From VRUE01 sp033856195 (GTDB lineage: Bacteria > Actinomycetota > Thermoleophilia > Solirubrobacterales > 70-9), in the NCBI GenBank assembly GCA_033856195.1, contig JAWVFL010000085.1:1-52802 (forward strand): DNA of 52,802 nt, written 5' to 3'. The notes under the pieces were generated by a model. The model worked only from the letters and a program-made list of their open reading frames with translations. It had not been told where the DNA came from and did no database searches. Below, piece after piece: positions 33,840-42,148 of this stretch. Every line of letters starts with the position of its first letter. Within the stretch, counting starts at the first letter, position 1. The translations under genes and the position numbers were made by a program.

Positions 33840-34405
33840 ATCTTCTCTCCGCGCTCCAGCATGGCGACGAACTTCTGCAGGCGCCGCCGGCGGGTCTCGG
33901 GCTTCTTCGCGTCCTCTAGGCGATAGAGGATCGCGTAGCGGTTGGCGCTGTCGAGCTTGGCGAAGAAGTCCCGGGCGGCTTCGTTGCGGTCCAGCTCCCG
34001 CCGCAGATCGTCGGGCACCTCGGCCGTTCGCTGGCCAGCGTAGGCAGCATCCCAGCGACCGTCGGCTTTCGCCGTATCGACCTCTGTCAGGCCGGCGGGC
34101 TGCATTGCTCCGGAGGCGATCAGTCCTTCTGCCTTCTTGCGGTTGATCCGCGACCACTTTCCGCGTGGCCGCCGCGGCGTAAAGCGCTGCAGAAAGTGCT
34201 TCTCGTCAAAGCCGCGCTTCTGGCTGTCGATCCAGCCGAAGCAGAGCGCCAGCTCGAGGGCCTCGGCATAGCTCACGCTGTCAACGCCCGAACCCTTTTT
34301 GGCGATCTTCAGCCAAATCCCGTCGCTCTTCGCGTGGTGCTCTTCCAGCCAGTCTTCGAGCTGCCCCGTAGAGGCAAAGAGAAGTATGGGCAGGTCGTCG
34401 GCCAT
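33830..34405 (-). CDS. YdeI/OmpD-associated-family protein
   Basis: A 191-residue protein of the YdeI (bacteriocin-protection-like) family. Typical segments are ILLFASTGQLEDWLEEHH, YAEALELALCFGWIDSQKRG and RFTPRRPRGKWSRINRKKAE, followed by the C-terminal region with AKLDSANRYAILYRLEDAKK. Molecular function of the family is unknown. It lies 26 bases after the LLM oxidoreductase gene on the same strand, so the two may be co-transcribed, and it overlaps the convergent ICL-like gene by ten bases. Confidence 0.86.
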   Translation of the reverse strand: MADDLPILLFASTGQLEDWLEEHHAKSDGIWLKIAKKGSGVDSVSYAEALELALCFGWIDSQKRGFDEKHFLQRFTPRRPRGKWSRINRKKAEGLIASGAMQPAGLTEVDTAKADGRWDAAYAGQRTAEVPDDLRRELDRNEAARDFFAKLDSANRYAILYRLEDAKKPETRRRRLQKFVAMLERGEKIHG

Positions 34406-34431
34406 GCCCGCAGAGCATGACGTTTCCGCGC

Positions 34432-35277
34432 TCAGAACCCGACCGCATCAGCGAGCAGGTCAACCTGATCCGGATCCCCGGAGGAGGGACAGAGGATCAA
34501 CTCGTCGCAGCCGGCTGCCTCGTAGGTCGCGACGTACTGCTTGACGGTCCCCGCGTCCTTGGCAGCGCCGGCGACGAGGAACTCCGCGATTTCGTCGCCA
34601 AGCCAGGCGTAATAGTGAGTGAGATAGGCGCGCGCCTCCTCCTCGGCGTGATCCCCCAGAGAGAAATAGGCGAGCGCCATGGTGCGGGGATCTCCGTCTC
34701 GTCCGGCCTCTGACCAGGCGGCCTTCGTCTTCTCGAGACCCTCCGCGAACTGTTCCGGCCCGGAGCCGGCGGCGATCCAGCCGTCGGCGAAGCGCGCCGC
34801 GCGAGCGAAGGACGCATCGGCGTGGCCGCCTACGATCAACCCCGGGGCACCCTCGATAGTTGGTCCGATCTCGTTCCCCGACCAGACGTCCTTGATCCGC
34901 TCCAGCATCTCGTCCAGCCGGCGGCCGCGACCGCTGAGCTCGACACCACTCACTTCATAGTCGTCATCGCGACCGCCGAGACCGATACCGAGCGTGAAGC
35001 GGCCGCCGGAGAGCGCCTGCAGACTGAGTGCCTGCTTGGCGAGCTCGACGGCGTTCACTCGCAGGGGCCCGAGCAGTACGGAGGTGCAGAGTCCGATCCG
35101 CTGGGTGACAGCGGCCGCCGCGGCAAGCGCGGTGAGCGGCTCGTAATTCTCATAGACGACGCGGTCGATCGTCCCCAAGGTGGAGAAGCCGCGTGCGTCG
35201 GCGCGGCGCGCCCACTCGACGAGCTGTCCGCCCGTGGTTCCCGGCACGGCGTTGGGCAATCCGATCGCTACGTCCAT
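34432..35277 (-). CDS. LLM-class flavin/F420-dependent oxidoreductase
   Basis: A 281-residue luciferase-like monooxygenase-fold protein. It starts VAIGLPNAVPGTTGGQLVEW, with the common LCTSVLLGPLRVNAVELAKQ segment and GGRFTLGIGLGGRDDDYEVSG. The PGLIVGGHADASFARAARFA region is typical of F420-dependent members in actinobacteria. Whether it uses F420 or FMN, and its substrate, cannot be told. A very strong ribosome site (GAGGAGG) lies seven bases before ATG 35277. Confidence 0.87.
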   Translation of the reverse strand: MDVAIGLPNAVPGTTGGQLVEWARRADARGFSTLGTIDRVVYENYEPLTALAAAAAVTQRIGLCTSVLLGPLRVNAVELAKQALSLQALSGGRFTLGIGLGGRDDDYEVSGVELSGRGRRLDEMLERIKDVWSGNEIGPTIEGAPGLIVGGHADASFARAARFADGWIAAGSGPEQFAEGLEKTKAAWSEAGRDGDPRTMALAYFSLGDHAEEEARAYLTHYYAWLGDEIAEFLVAGAAKDAGTVKQYVATYEAAGCDELILCPSSGDPDQVDLLADAVGF

Positions 35278-35440
35278 TGCAGTCCTCCTCAGCCCTGGAG
35301 TGTCTTTTCCAAAGTCCTTGGTCGAGCCCCTCTACCCGAACCAGCTTGCCGCGAGACTTCAGCCCCCGCACGATAGTCATGCGCGAAGAAGCGACTCCGG
35401 CACGCGTTGCGATCCGTTCCGCGGAGATTTTCGGGCTAGA

Positions 35441-35884
35441 GTGACATCGGTGAGCGAGCGCAACGGGATCGAAGCACTGACCGAGGCGATCGGGCGCTAC
35501 AACGACGCCTGGAACGCGCAGGACCTCGATGCGATCGTGGCGATGCACGCGCCGGACATGGTCTTCGCCAACCACACGGCCGGCGAGACGGCCACCGGTG
35601 AGGAGGTGCGGGACCACATCGCCAAGATCTTCGAGTCCTGGCCCGACATGAAGTTCGAGACCCGGCGCCTCTACGTGCGCGAAGGCGTGATCACGCAGGA
35701 GTGGACCGCGACCGCCACGCACTCGAACACGCTGCAACGGGGCGAGATCGAGGCGCCGCCGAGCGGCCGCACGGTGAGCTGGAACGGCGTTGACGTGATC
35801 CCCTTCGAGGGCGGGCTGATCAAGCGCAAGGACGTCTACTCGGATTCCATTTCGATCCTGCGCCAGGTCGGCCTGCTCGACTGA
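35441..35884 (+). CDS. NTF2/SnoaL-like protein (polyketide-cyclase fold)
   Basis: A 147-residue protein of the NTF2-like superfamily. The helix-strand pattern LTEAIGRYNDAWNAQDLDAI then VAMHAPDMVFANHTAGETAT is characteristic, ending RKDVYSDSISILRQVGL. Members are enzymes or ligand-binding proteins; a specific role is not visible. Two GTG starts are possible, 35441 (VTSVSERNG) or 35450 (VSERNG). It is divergent from the LLM gene across 163 bases and converges with a second, unrelated NTF2-like gene. Confidence 0.78.
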   Translation: MTSVSERNGIEALTEAIGRYNDAWNAQDLDAIVAMHAPDMVFANHTAGETATGEEVRDHIAKIFESWPDMKFETRRLYVREGVITQEWTATATHSNTLQRGEIEAPPSGRTVSWNGVDVIPFEGGLIKRKDVYSDSISILRQVGLLD

Positions 35885-35902
35885 GCGCTCGGGGCTAACG
35901 CC

Positions 35903-36346
35903 CTAGCGGTGCAGGCGGCTGCGCAGGAGGGCCGGCCAGGCGCGCGGCCGTGCGGCCGCGGCGCGGGCGATAGGCATCGAGTCGAAGTAGGTGACGCGTT
36001 CGGTGGCGAGCCCCTCGGTACCGAGGACGAAGCGATCGACCGCGCTCCAGGCGATCGGCCTGCCGCCAGCGCTGCCGCTGAGCGTGAACTCGATCAGCAC
36101 ACCGTCTTCGGTGGCGCCCCAGCGGTGCATCTCGCCGGTCAGGTCGGGAATCAGCTCGAACAGCCCGGCAAAGGCGCGTTGTCCCTCGGCCAGCGTGTCG
36201 GTGACCGGGGTCATCGGGGCAACCAGGCGAACCCGATCGGCAAGCACAAGGCTGAGCCGCTCAGGCGTCGGCGCGCGCCAGTAGTCGGCGAAGCGAGCGG
36301 CGAAGTCCGCCGCGTCCGTCTCGCTGACGCGCTGCCCGCCGTTCAT
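35903..36346 (-). CDS. NTF2/SnoaL-like protein co-transcribed with TetR
   Basis: A 147-residue NTF2-like protein: FAARFADYWRAPTPERLSLV, LAEGQRAFAGLFELIPDLTG, then FDSMPIARAAAARP. Its ATG overlaps the TetR stop codon in ATGA, so it is translated from the same message as the repressor. The pairing suggests it is a catabolic or binding partner whose ligand may be the TetR effector, but that is inference. It differs clearly from the NTF2-like protein at 35441. Confidence 0.78.
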   Translation of the reverse strand: MNGGQRVSETDAADFAARFADYWRAPTPERLSLVLADRVRLVAPMTPVTDTLAEGQRAFAGLFELIPDLTGEMHRWGATEDGVLIEFTLSGSAGGRPIAWSAVDRFVLGTEGLATERVTYFDSMPIARAAAARPRAWPALLRSRLHR

Positions 36347-36960
36347 GAGGGCAGCTCGCTCAGCAGGCGGGCGATCGTGTCGCGCGCGTAGGCGAAGACT
36401 GTGCGATCGCCGCTCAGCCGGTAGCGGGAGTTCGCCCCCATCACCACGGCGTACAGCTCGAAGGCGAAACGGCCGGGATCGGGCGAGCCGGCGATCTGAG
36501 CCTGGCGCTGCAGCTCGCCGAACCAGGAATCGAGTGCGGCGGCGATCGCGTCACGGACGGGTCCCGGCCGATCGTCGTACTCGACCGACGTGGCGGCCCA
36601 AAAACATCCCCCCGAGTAGTCCTCACTCTCGAGATGAGCCAGATAGGCATCGGCCATTGCCCGCAGCCGCGCGGCGCCGTCGAGAGCACTCAGCGCCGGC
36701 TCGATTACCGCCGTGCGGAAACGCTCGGCCGCCGCCCCGACCGTCGCCAGCTGCAGATCCTGCTTGGAGCCGAAGTGCGCGAAAACTCCGCTCTTGCTCA
36801 TTTTGAGCTCGGCGGCAAGGCGACCGATCGTCAAGCCCTCGAGACCGTCGACCGAGGCCAGATCCAAAGCGCGAGCCAGGATCGTCGCCCGGGTAATCGC
36901 ACCCTTGCGGGTGTCGCGCTCCGCCAAGGCGATCGGCTCTGCTGCTGCTGCCACCTGCAC
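36343..36960 (-). CDS. TetR-family transcriptional regulator
   Basis: A 205-residue repressor. Residues ~20-68 are the TetR HTH domain (RATILARALDLASVDGLEGL, then TIGRLAAELKMSKSGVFAHFGSKQDL, here shortened). The C-terminal ligand domain includes FWAATSVEYDDRPGPVRDAI and FELYAVVMGANSRYRL. The start is GTG 36960, or the GTG two codons later. A 12-base palindrome lies 16 bases upstream, between this gene and the divergent cupin. Likely targets are itself, the coupled NTF2-like gene and the cupin. Confidence 0.9.
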   Translation of the reverse strand: MQVAAAAEPIALAERDTRKGAITRATILARALDLASVDGLEGLTIGRLAAELKMSKSGVFAHFGSKQDLQLATVGAAAERFRTAVIEPALSALDGAARLRAMADAYLAHLESEDYSGGCFWAATSVEYDDRPGPVRDAIAAALDSWFGELQRQAQIAGSPDPGRFAFELYAVVMGANSRYRLSGDRTVFAYARDTIARLLSELPS

Positions 36961-36975
36961 AGCCTACAGAAAAGC

Positions 36976-36987
36976 ACGAACGTTCGT
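36976..36987. promoter_or_regulatory. Putative TetR operator (perfect 12-base palindrome)
   Basis: ACGAACGTTCGT reads the same on both strands and lies in the 92-base gap between the divergent tetR and cupin genes. TetR regulators commonly bind such palindromes next to their own gene, so this is the most natural operator for the repressor at 36343-36960. Confidence 0.7.
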
Positions 36988-37052
36988 ACATAAGCTAGGC
37001 TCCGCGACAGGGCTGGCTCAAGGGCCCACAACACGACTTCGGGAGGAACACG

Positions 37053-37445
37053 ATGGCGGGACACGCGGTGAAGAAGATCGATGACATGGAGGCCGTCTAT
37101 CTCGGCGCCTTCAAGCGGGTCAGGGCCGAACTGGGAGTCGAATCTTTTGGCATCCAGGTGATCGACCTGCCGCCAAGCTTCGACAACTACCCCGAGCACG
37201 ACCACGCCGAAGACGGCCAGGAGGAGGTCTACGCGGCACTGCGCGGCAGCGCCGAGATCGAGATCGAAGGCGAGCGCTTCCCGCTCGACCCCGACCATAT
37301 TGCCCGCGTCGCCTCGGGCGTCAAGCGAAAGGTTTGGCCCGGAGACGACGGAGTTCGCGTGCTGATCATCGGCGGCGTCCCCGGCGGCACCTATGAGGCG
37401 CCGAACATCTCCAAGCTCGGCGAGCCGGACCCGATGGCAGCCTGA
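37053..37445 (+). CDS. Cupin-domain protein
   Basis: A 130-residue single-domain cupin. The metal-binding motif 1 is represented by YPEHDHAEDGQEEVYAALRG (two His and a Glu) and motif 2 by the region around HIARVASGVKRKVWPGDDG, which lacks an obvious second-motif His. The protein is probably a small metal-binding enzyme or sensor. GGGAGGA is five bases before ATG 37053. Its promoter carries the putative TetR operator, so it is likely the main target of that repressor. Confidence 0.85.
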   Translation: MAGHAVKKIDDMEAVYLGAFKRVRAELGVESFGIQVIDLPPSFDNYPEHDHAEDGQEEVYAALRGSAEIEIEGERFPLDPDHIARVASGVKRKVWPGDDGVRVLIIGGVPGGTYEAPNISKLGEPDPMAA

Positions 37446-37458
37446 CCCAGGCCAGGAT

Positions 37459-37647
37459 TCACTCGTCGTCCCGGCGCGGGTCGTAGCCGGGGCAGGCGAG
37501 CACCGGTACCCGCGGATAGCGGGGGTAGCGCGGGTCGGTGCGCGAGCGCTGGCAGAGCGAGAAGACCGACCCGCGCGTGTTCGGCACCAGCTGCTGGTGC
37601 AGGCAGCTTTCGCAGAGGCCGTTGGGCGTTTGCACAGCCTCCTCCAT
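37459..37647 (-). CDS. Small Cys-rich protein (probable zinc-binding)
   Basis: A 62-residue protein with four cysteines: GLCESCLHQQLVPNTRG, then FSLCQRSRTDPRYPRYP, then LACPGYDP. The arrangement CxxC-x16-C-x22-C together with the RGS-x-FxLC and YPxxP strings recalls a small conserved actinobacterial family of unknown function, which I recognise only by pattern. It would fit a structural zinc site. It lies between the cupin (convergent, 13 bases) and the histidine kinase gene (divergent, 46 bases). Confidence 0.65.
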   Translation of the reverse strand: MEEAVQTPNGLCESCLHQQLVPNTRGSVFSLCQRSRTDPRYPRYPRVPVLACPGYDPRRDDE

Positions 37648-37693
37648 GTCCGCACCGTACCGGCGCAGGGGCCGCCATCGCTACCTTCAAGCG

Positions 37694-39013
37694 ATGGCCG
37701 GCAAGCGCAGGGTCGACCCAACCGTAGGTGGCGCGGTGGCACGTTTCGCCGTTGCCGGCCTCGTGGCGCTGGCGATCGTCGGGGTGATCAGCTTCCTCGT
37801 GATGCGAGACACGGGGACCTCGGAGGCGCTGAAGAACGCCCGCAGCCTCACCCGCATCGTCGGCACCGGCATCGTCGAGCCCAACATCAGCGAGGAACTG
37901 CTCGAAGGAAAACCCGCGGCGATCGCACGCTTCGATCGCCTGGTCAAACGCCGCGTCCTCCTCGACCCGATCGAACGGGTGAAGCTCTGGACGCCTGCGG
38001 GACGCCTTGTCTACTCGGACGAGCCGCGCCTGATCGGTGAGCGCTACAAACTGGGCAGGGACGATCTGGCGACGTTCCACACCGGCGCGGTCGAGTCCGA
38101 CATCAGCGACCTGAGCCGGCCAGAGAACCGCTTCGAGCGTGGCAAAGGCCAGCTGCTCGAGGTCTACATGCCCCTTCATGGCCCCGGCGGGCAGCCCCTC
38201 CTCTTCGAGGCCTACCAGCAGTTCGACTCGATCGCCGCCAGTGGCGAGGACCTCTGGCTGGCCTTCGCGCCGGCGCTGATCGCCGCCCTGATCGTGCTCG
38301 AGCTGGTCCAGATCCCACTTGCGTCGTCGATGGCTCGGCGTATCCGGCGCGACAGCAGGGAGCGCGAGGCGCTGCTGCAAAAGGCAGTCGATGCCTCCGA
38401 TGAGGAGCGCCGCCGCGTCGCGGGAGACCTGCATGACGGCGTCGTGCAGGAGATCGCCGGCCTCTCATTTTCGCTCGCCGCCGCCGCAGACCGCAGCCGA
38501 CAGACCGACAGCGAGAGCACCGAGGACCTGCAGCGGGGAGCGGAGCAGGCTCGCCGGGGCCTGCGGCAGCTGCGAAGCCTGCTGGTCGATATCTACCCGC
38601 CACGCTTGCGCGACGCGGGCTTGGCGGCGGCGATCCAGGACTTGGCTTCGCAGTCAGCCGGTCGGGGAGTCGATGCCAATGTCGACATCCCCTCCGATCT
38701 CCGCCTCGATCCGGACCAGGAGGCGGCGCTCTTCCGCATCGCCCGCGAGGCGATCCGCAACTCGATCAAGCACAGTGGGGCAAGCAAGTTGACCGTGCGT
38801 GCGAGCAAAAGCAACGGGCACGTCGTCCTCACCGTCGAGGACGACGGCATCGGCTTTACCGCCAACGGCGATGGCGACAATGTTCGTGAAGGGCATCTCG
38901 GCATGGACCTGATGCAGCAGCTGGCACGGGATACCGGCTCCACCCTGCAAATCGACTCGGCGCCGGGCCAGGGCACATTGGTCCGGGTCGACTCCCCGGT
39001 GGTGCGGCAGTGA
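37694..39013 (+). CDS. Membrane sensor histidine kinase, NarL/HisKA_3 type
   Basis: A 439-residue sensor. Transmembrane helices at ~17-37 and ~187-210 enclose an extracytoplasmic domain of about 150 residues. A HAMP-like stretch (MARRIRRDSREREALL) leads to the HisKA_3 dimerisation helix with phospho-accepting His247 (RVAGDLHDGVVQEIAGL). The HATPase domain has EAIRNSIKHSGASKL and the G-box VEDDGIGF. ATG 37694 is chosen; the frame extends upstream but homology starts after it. The downstream response regulator begins at the overlapping GTGA, giving a classic coupled pair. Confidence 0.92.
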   Translation: MAGKRRVDPTVGGAVARFAVAGLVALAIVGVISFLVMRDTGTSEALKNARSLTRIVGTGIVEPNISEELLEGKPAAIARFDRLVKRRVLLDPIERVKLWTPAGRLVYSDEPRLIGERYKLGRDDLATFHTGAVESDISDLSRPENRFERGKGQLLEVYMPLHGPGGQPLLFEAYQQFDSIAASGEDLWLAFAPALIAALIVLELVQIPLASSMARRIRRDSREREALLQKAVDASDEERRRVAGDLHDGVVQEIAGLSFSLAAAADRSRQTDSESTEDLQRGAEQARRGLRQLRSLLVDIYPPRLRDAGLAAAIQDLASQSAGRGVDANVDIPSDLRLDPDQEAALFRIAREAIRNSIKHSGASKLTVRASKSNGHVVLTVEDDGIGFTANGDGDNVREGHLGMDLMQQLARDTGSTLQIDSAPGQGTLVRVDSPVVRQ

Positions 39014-39666
39014 TCCGCGTGCTGCTCGCCGAGGATCACGCCGTGGTCAGGGCGGGCTTGGTGGAACTGCTCGCTGGGGCCGATGACATCGAGGTCGTCG
39101 GCACCGCCGCCGACGGCCCCAGCGCCGTCGCCCTTGCCGGCGAGCTCGAACCCACCGTCGTCCTCTGCGATCTCTCGATGCCGGGCCTCGACGGGATCAG
39201 CACTACCCGCGAGATCCTCGCCCAAGACACGGCGACCAGGGTCGTCATCCTCACCGCCTTCTCGGAGCGAGATCGCATCCTCGGCGCACTCGACGCCGGT
39301 GCGGTCGGCTACCTGCTCAAGGACGCCGCCCCGGAGGAGCTGTTTGCCGCCGTGCGGGCCGCTGCCCGCGGCGAGTCGCCGCTGGCCCCCAAGGCGGCAA
39401 GCGTGGTGCTCGACGATCGTTCGGGGAACGGGGAGATGGATCTGACGACGCGCGAGCGGGAGGTGCTCGAGCAGGTCGCCGCCGGCCTGCCCAACAAGCG
39501 CATCGCTCAGCGGCTCGAGATCAGCGAGAAGACCGTGAAGGCGCACTTGACGCGCGTCTTTGACCGGATCGGCGTGACCGACCGAACTCAGGCCGCTCTA
39601 TGGGCCCGTCAGCGCGGGGTCATCGCCGATCCGGAAGACGGTCAACAGGGGGCAGATCAGGTGTGA
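39010..39666 (+). CDS. NarL/LuxR-family response regulator
   Basis: A 218-residue regulator. The receiver domain (1-~120) has the acidic pair in LLAEDHAVV, the phosphorylated Asp54 in VLCDLSMPGLDG and the conserved Lys in GYLLKDA. The C-terminal LuxR HTH is LTTREREVLEQVAAGLPNKR then IAQRLEISEKTVKAHLTRVF. It starts at a GTG that overlaps the kinase stop. Its last ten bases overlap the convergent His-rich gene, a possible target because of position. Confidence 0.94.
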   Translation: MIRVLLAEDHAVVRAGLVELLAGADDIEVVGTAADGPSAVALAGELEPTVVLCDLSMPGLDGISTTREILAQDTATRVVILTAFSERDRILGALDAGAVGYLLKDAAPEELFAAVRAAARGESPLAPKAASVVLDDRSGNGEMDLTTREREVLEQVAAGLPNKRIAQRLEISEKTVKAHLTRVFDRIGVTDRTQAALWARQRGVIADPEDGQQGADQV

Positions 39667-39872
39667 TTCGGGCCATCGTCGTGGCCGTGGCGATGATGGC
39701 GCCCGTGATGAGCACCGTTGTGGTGATGGTGAACCTCGCCGTTGGCGTGCTCCTGGTGCTGCCCAGGCGGGTCATCGGCACCGTGCTTGGCCTGAGCGAC
39801 GCCCCCACCGCCAAGGGCCAGGGCACCGGCAACTCCCAACAGTCCGGCTATGCGTGCGGCTCGCTTGATCAT
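39657..39872 (-). CDS. Small secreted histidine-rich protein
   Basis: A 71-residue exported peptide. Residues 1-~28 are a signal sequence (MIKRAARIAGLLGVAGALAL to VAQA). The mature part is short and His-rich: HQEHANGEVHHHHNGAHHG followed by RHHRHGHDDGPNHT, about 14 His in 35 residues. It should bind metal ions such as nickel, copper or zinc outside the membrane. AAGGAG sits seven bases before ATG 39872, much better than the further-upstream start at 39911, so the short form is chosen. It is convergent with the response regulator. Confidence 0.75.
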   Translation of the reverse strand: MIKRAARIAGLLGVAGALALGGGGVAQAKHGADDPPGQHQEHANGEVHHHHNGAHHGRHHRHGHDDGPNHT

Positions 39873-39930
39873 CGTTGCTCCTTTCTTGTTTGCCGACCCA
39901 GGATGCGCCAAGAAAGGCGTCCCGACAATT

Positions 39931-39950
39931 GGACCTTGGTCCTAAGACCA
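39931..39950. promoter_or_regulatory. Overlapping palindromes upstream of the His-rich gene and recD2
   Basis: GGACC-TT-GGTCC (39931-39942) overlaps TGGTC-CTAA-GACCA (39937-39950), both perfect inverted repeats. They lie about 60-80 bases upstream of each divergent gene in a 137-base gap. Either could be a regulator site; overlapping alternatives are sometimes used by metal-responsive repressors, but no family is implied here. Confidence 0.4.
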
Positions 39951-40009
39951 GCGGAAAATGCGGGGTAGCGGCGACCGTCTGCCGCCTTGACTCCGGCTAG
40001 CTTTGCTGT

Positions 40010-42148
40010 GTGAACGGCACTGCCACGCTCTTCGACGCCGATGCGGCGGCCTACTCGGCGACGGTAGAGGTGCTCGGTGTCATCTTCTGCGCCGAGGACG
40101 ACGGTTACGCGGTGCTGGAGGTACAGGAGGCGGAGTCGGGCGAGGGGTTCGCGCTGGTCGGCCCGGTTGCCCATCTCGGGGTCGGCGATCGCGCCGAAGT
40201 GAGCGGCGAGTGGCAGACCCACGCCCGCTATGGGCGCCAGCTCCGTGCCCAGGGTGCCCTGCCACTCGATCCCGCCGACCGCGAGGGACAGATCGCCTAT
40301 CTGACCTCCTTGCGGCATATCGGCCCGGCGCGGGCGGAACGACTGGTCGACGAGCACGGCGAAGGGGTGCTCGGCGCGATCGGCGCCAACCCGCAGGCGG
40401 TGTTTGCCTCGCTGCGTGGCGTCAGCATCGATCAGGCGGCGGCGGCGGCTGAATCCTGGCACGCCAGCCGTGCCATCCGCGAGCTGCACGTGCAGCTCGC
40501 GCCCCATGGCCTGGCTCATCTGGCGGCGCCGATCCACGCTCGTTTCGGCGAGAGCTCGATGGTGGTCCTGCACGAGGATCCATACCGCTTGACCGAGGTC
40601 GACGGCGTCGGCTTCGTGCGCGCCGACAAGATCGCCCTCGCGGCCGACGTGCCACCCGAGTCGAGTCGCCGCGCCCAGGCAGCCGCTGCTTACGCGCTGA
40701 GCGAGGCAGAACAGCAGGGCAACAGCTACCTGCCGATCGCGGAGCTGACCGCGCGCACCGCCAAGTTGCTCGGGCTCGGCCCCGACCCCGAGGTGCTTTG
40801 CGAAGCCGATGGCTTGATCGATGACGAGGGGTGCATCTACCGCAAGCTGACCCACGCCAGCGAGCTCGCCGTCGCCCATACGCTCGCCGCGAGAAGCGCC
40901 GCCCCTGCCCACCTCGATCACGATCCGGGCGAATCGCCGGCGCGCGACCAGGCGGAGACCGAGCTGACCGACGAGCAGTGGTCGGCGGTTCGCGGCGCCT
41001 TCGAGGCACGGATCTCGGTGCTGACCGGCGGGCCGGGCGTCGGCAAGACAGCCTGCACGCGGGCGATCGTCGAGGAGGCCGAAAGCGCCCACCTGCGCAT
41101 CGCTCTCTGCGCCCCCACCGGTCGCGCGGCGCGCCGGCTCGAGGAGGCAACCGGACACGCGGCGCAGACGATCCACCGCCTGCTCGAGTGGAGCCCGGGC
41201 CGCGAGCCGGCATTCAAGCCCGGCCATCCCTTGCCGGCGGACCTCGTGATCGTCGACGAGTCCTCGATGCTCAACCTGCGCCTGATCGAGGTGCTGCTGG
41301 ACGGGCTCGCGGAATCGACCCATGTCGTCTTCGTCGGCGACGCGGATCAGCTGCCGCCGATCGGGGCTGGCAAGCCCTTCGAGGACCTGATCGATTCCGG
41401 GATCACGCCGGTCGTCCGCCTCACCCAGATCTTCCGCCAGGCAGCGCGCTCGATGATCACCACGGCTGCCCACGAGATCAACCAAGGCCGCGAGCCCCAC
41501 CTCAGCCCCGGCCCCGACCAGGACCACGACTTCTTCTTCATCGAACGCCCGAACCCCGAGCGGGCGCTGGAGACGGTGGTCGAGGTGGTCGCCGAGCGGG
41601 CGCCGAACCGCTTCGGCGTCGACCCGATTCGCGAGGTGCAGGTGCTGGCGCCGATGTACAGGGGCGCGATCGGGATCGATGCGCTCAACGAGCGCCTGCA
41701 GGCGGAGCTCAACCCGCACGGCAAGCGTGCCGTGGGCGAGCGATTCCGCGTCGGCGACCGTCTGATCCAGACGCGCAACTCGCACGAGCTGGGCCTGATG
41801 AACGGTTCGATCGTCTTCCTCCGCGCCGACGATCCAGACGACGAAGAGATCGTCGTCGACACCGACGAGGGAGAGACGCTGACGATCCCCTACGGCGAGA
41901 CGGCGACGCTGCGGCTCGCCTACGCGATCTCCGTGCACAAGGCGCAGGGATGTGAGGTACCGGTCGTGGTCGGGGTCTGCCACCGCTCGCACTCGCGCAT
42001 GCTGACCCGACCGCTCCTCTACACGGCGATCACCCGCGCCCGCAGCAGCTGCGTTCTGATCGGCGACCGTGCCGTGCTGGCGGCGGCAGTGCGCCGCGAT
42101 GACGGCGGGGGCCGGTACTCCGGCCTCGCCGAGCGCCTGCGTGGATAG
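40010..42148 (+). CDS. recD2: RecD2-type DNA helicase
   Basis: A 5'-3' SF1B helicase involved in DNA repair, of the RecBC-independent RecD2 class. The 712 residues have an N-terminal OB-like region (EVLGVIFCAEDDGYAVLEVQ), helix-hairpin-helix repeats around residues 100-215 (LRHIGPARAERLVDEHGEGV, VDGVGFVRADKIA), then the motor. Walker A GGPGVGKT is at 340-347, then VIVDESSMLNL, VFVGDADQLPPIGAG, the Q-x-x-R of LTQIFRQAARS, and motif VI YTAITRARS. The start is GTG 40010 without a ribosome site, so leaderless translation is likely. The stop overlaps the downstream membrane-protein gene. Confidence 0.95.
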   Translation: MNGTATLFDADAAAYSATVEVLGVIFCAEDDGYAVLEVQEAESGEGFALVGPVAHLGVGDRAEVSGEWQTHARYGRQLRAQGALPLDPADREGQIAYLTSLRHIGPARAERLVDEHGEGVLGAIGANPQAVFASLRGVSIDQAAAAAESWHASRAIRELHVQLAPHGLAHLAAPIHARFGESSMVVLHEDPYRLTEVDGVGFVRADKIALAADVPPESSRRAQAAAAYALSEAEQQGNSYLPIAELTARTAKLLGLGPDPEVLCEADGLIDDEGCIYRKLTHASELAVAHTLAARSAAPAHLDHDPGESPARDQAETELTDEQWSAVRGAFEARISVLTGGPGVGKTACTRAIVEEAESAHLRIALCAPTGRAARRLEEATGHAAQTIHRLLEWSPGREPAFKPGHPLPADLVIVDESSMLNLRLIEVLLDGLAESTHVVFVGDADQLPPIGAGKPFEDLIDSGITPVVRLTQIFRQAARSMITTAAHEINQGREPHLSPGPDQDHDFFFIERPNPERALETVVEVVAERAPNRFGVDPIREVQVLAPMYRGAIGIDALNERLQAELNPHGKRAVGERFRVGDRLIQTRNSHELGLMNGSIVFLRADDPDDEEIVVDTDEGETLTIPYGETATLRLAYAISVHKAQGCEVPVVVGVCHRSHSRMLTRPLLYTAITRARSSCVLIGDRAVLAAAVRRDDGGGRYSGLAERLRG

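Noticed and set aside
33950..34400. A plus-strand frame of about 74 residues opposite the YdeI-like gene
   Set aside because: The YdeI family match on the minus strand is clear; the small plus-strand frames there lack a ribosome site and a plausible composition.
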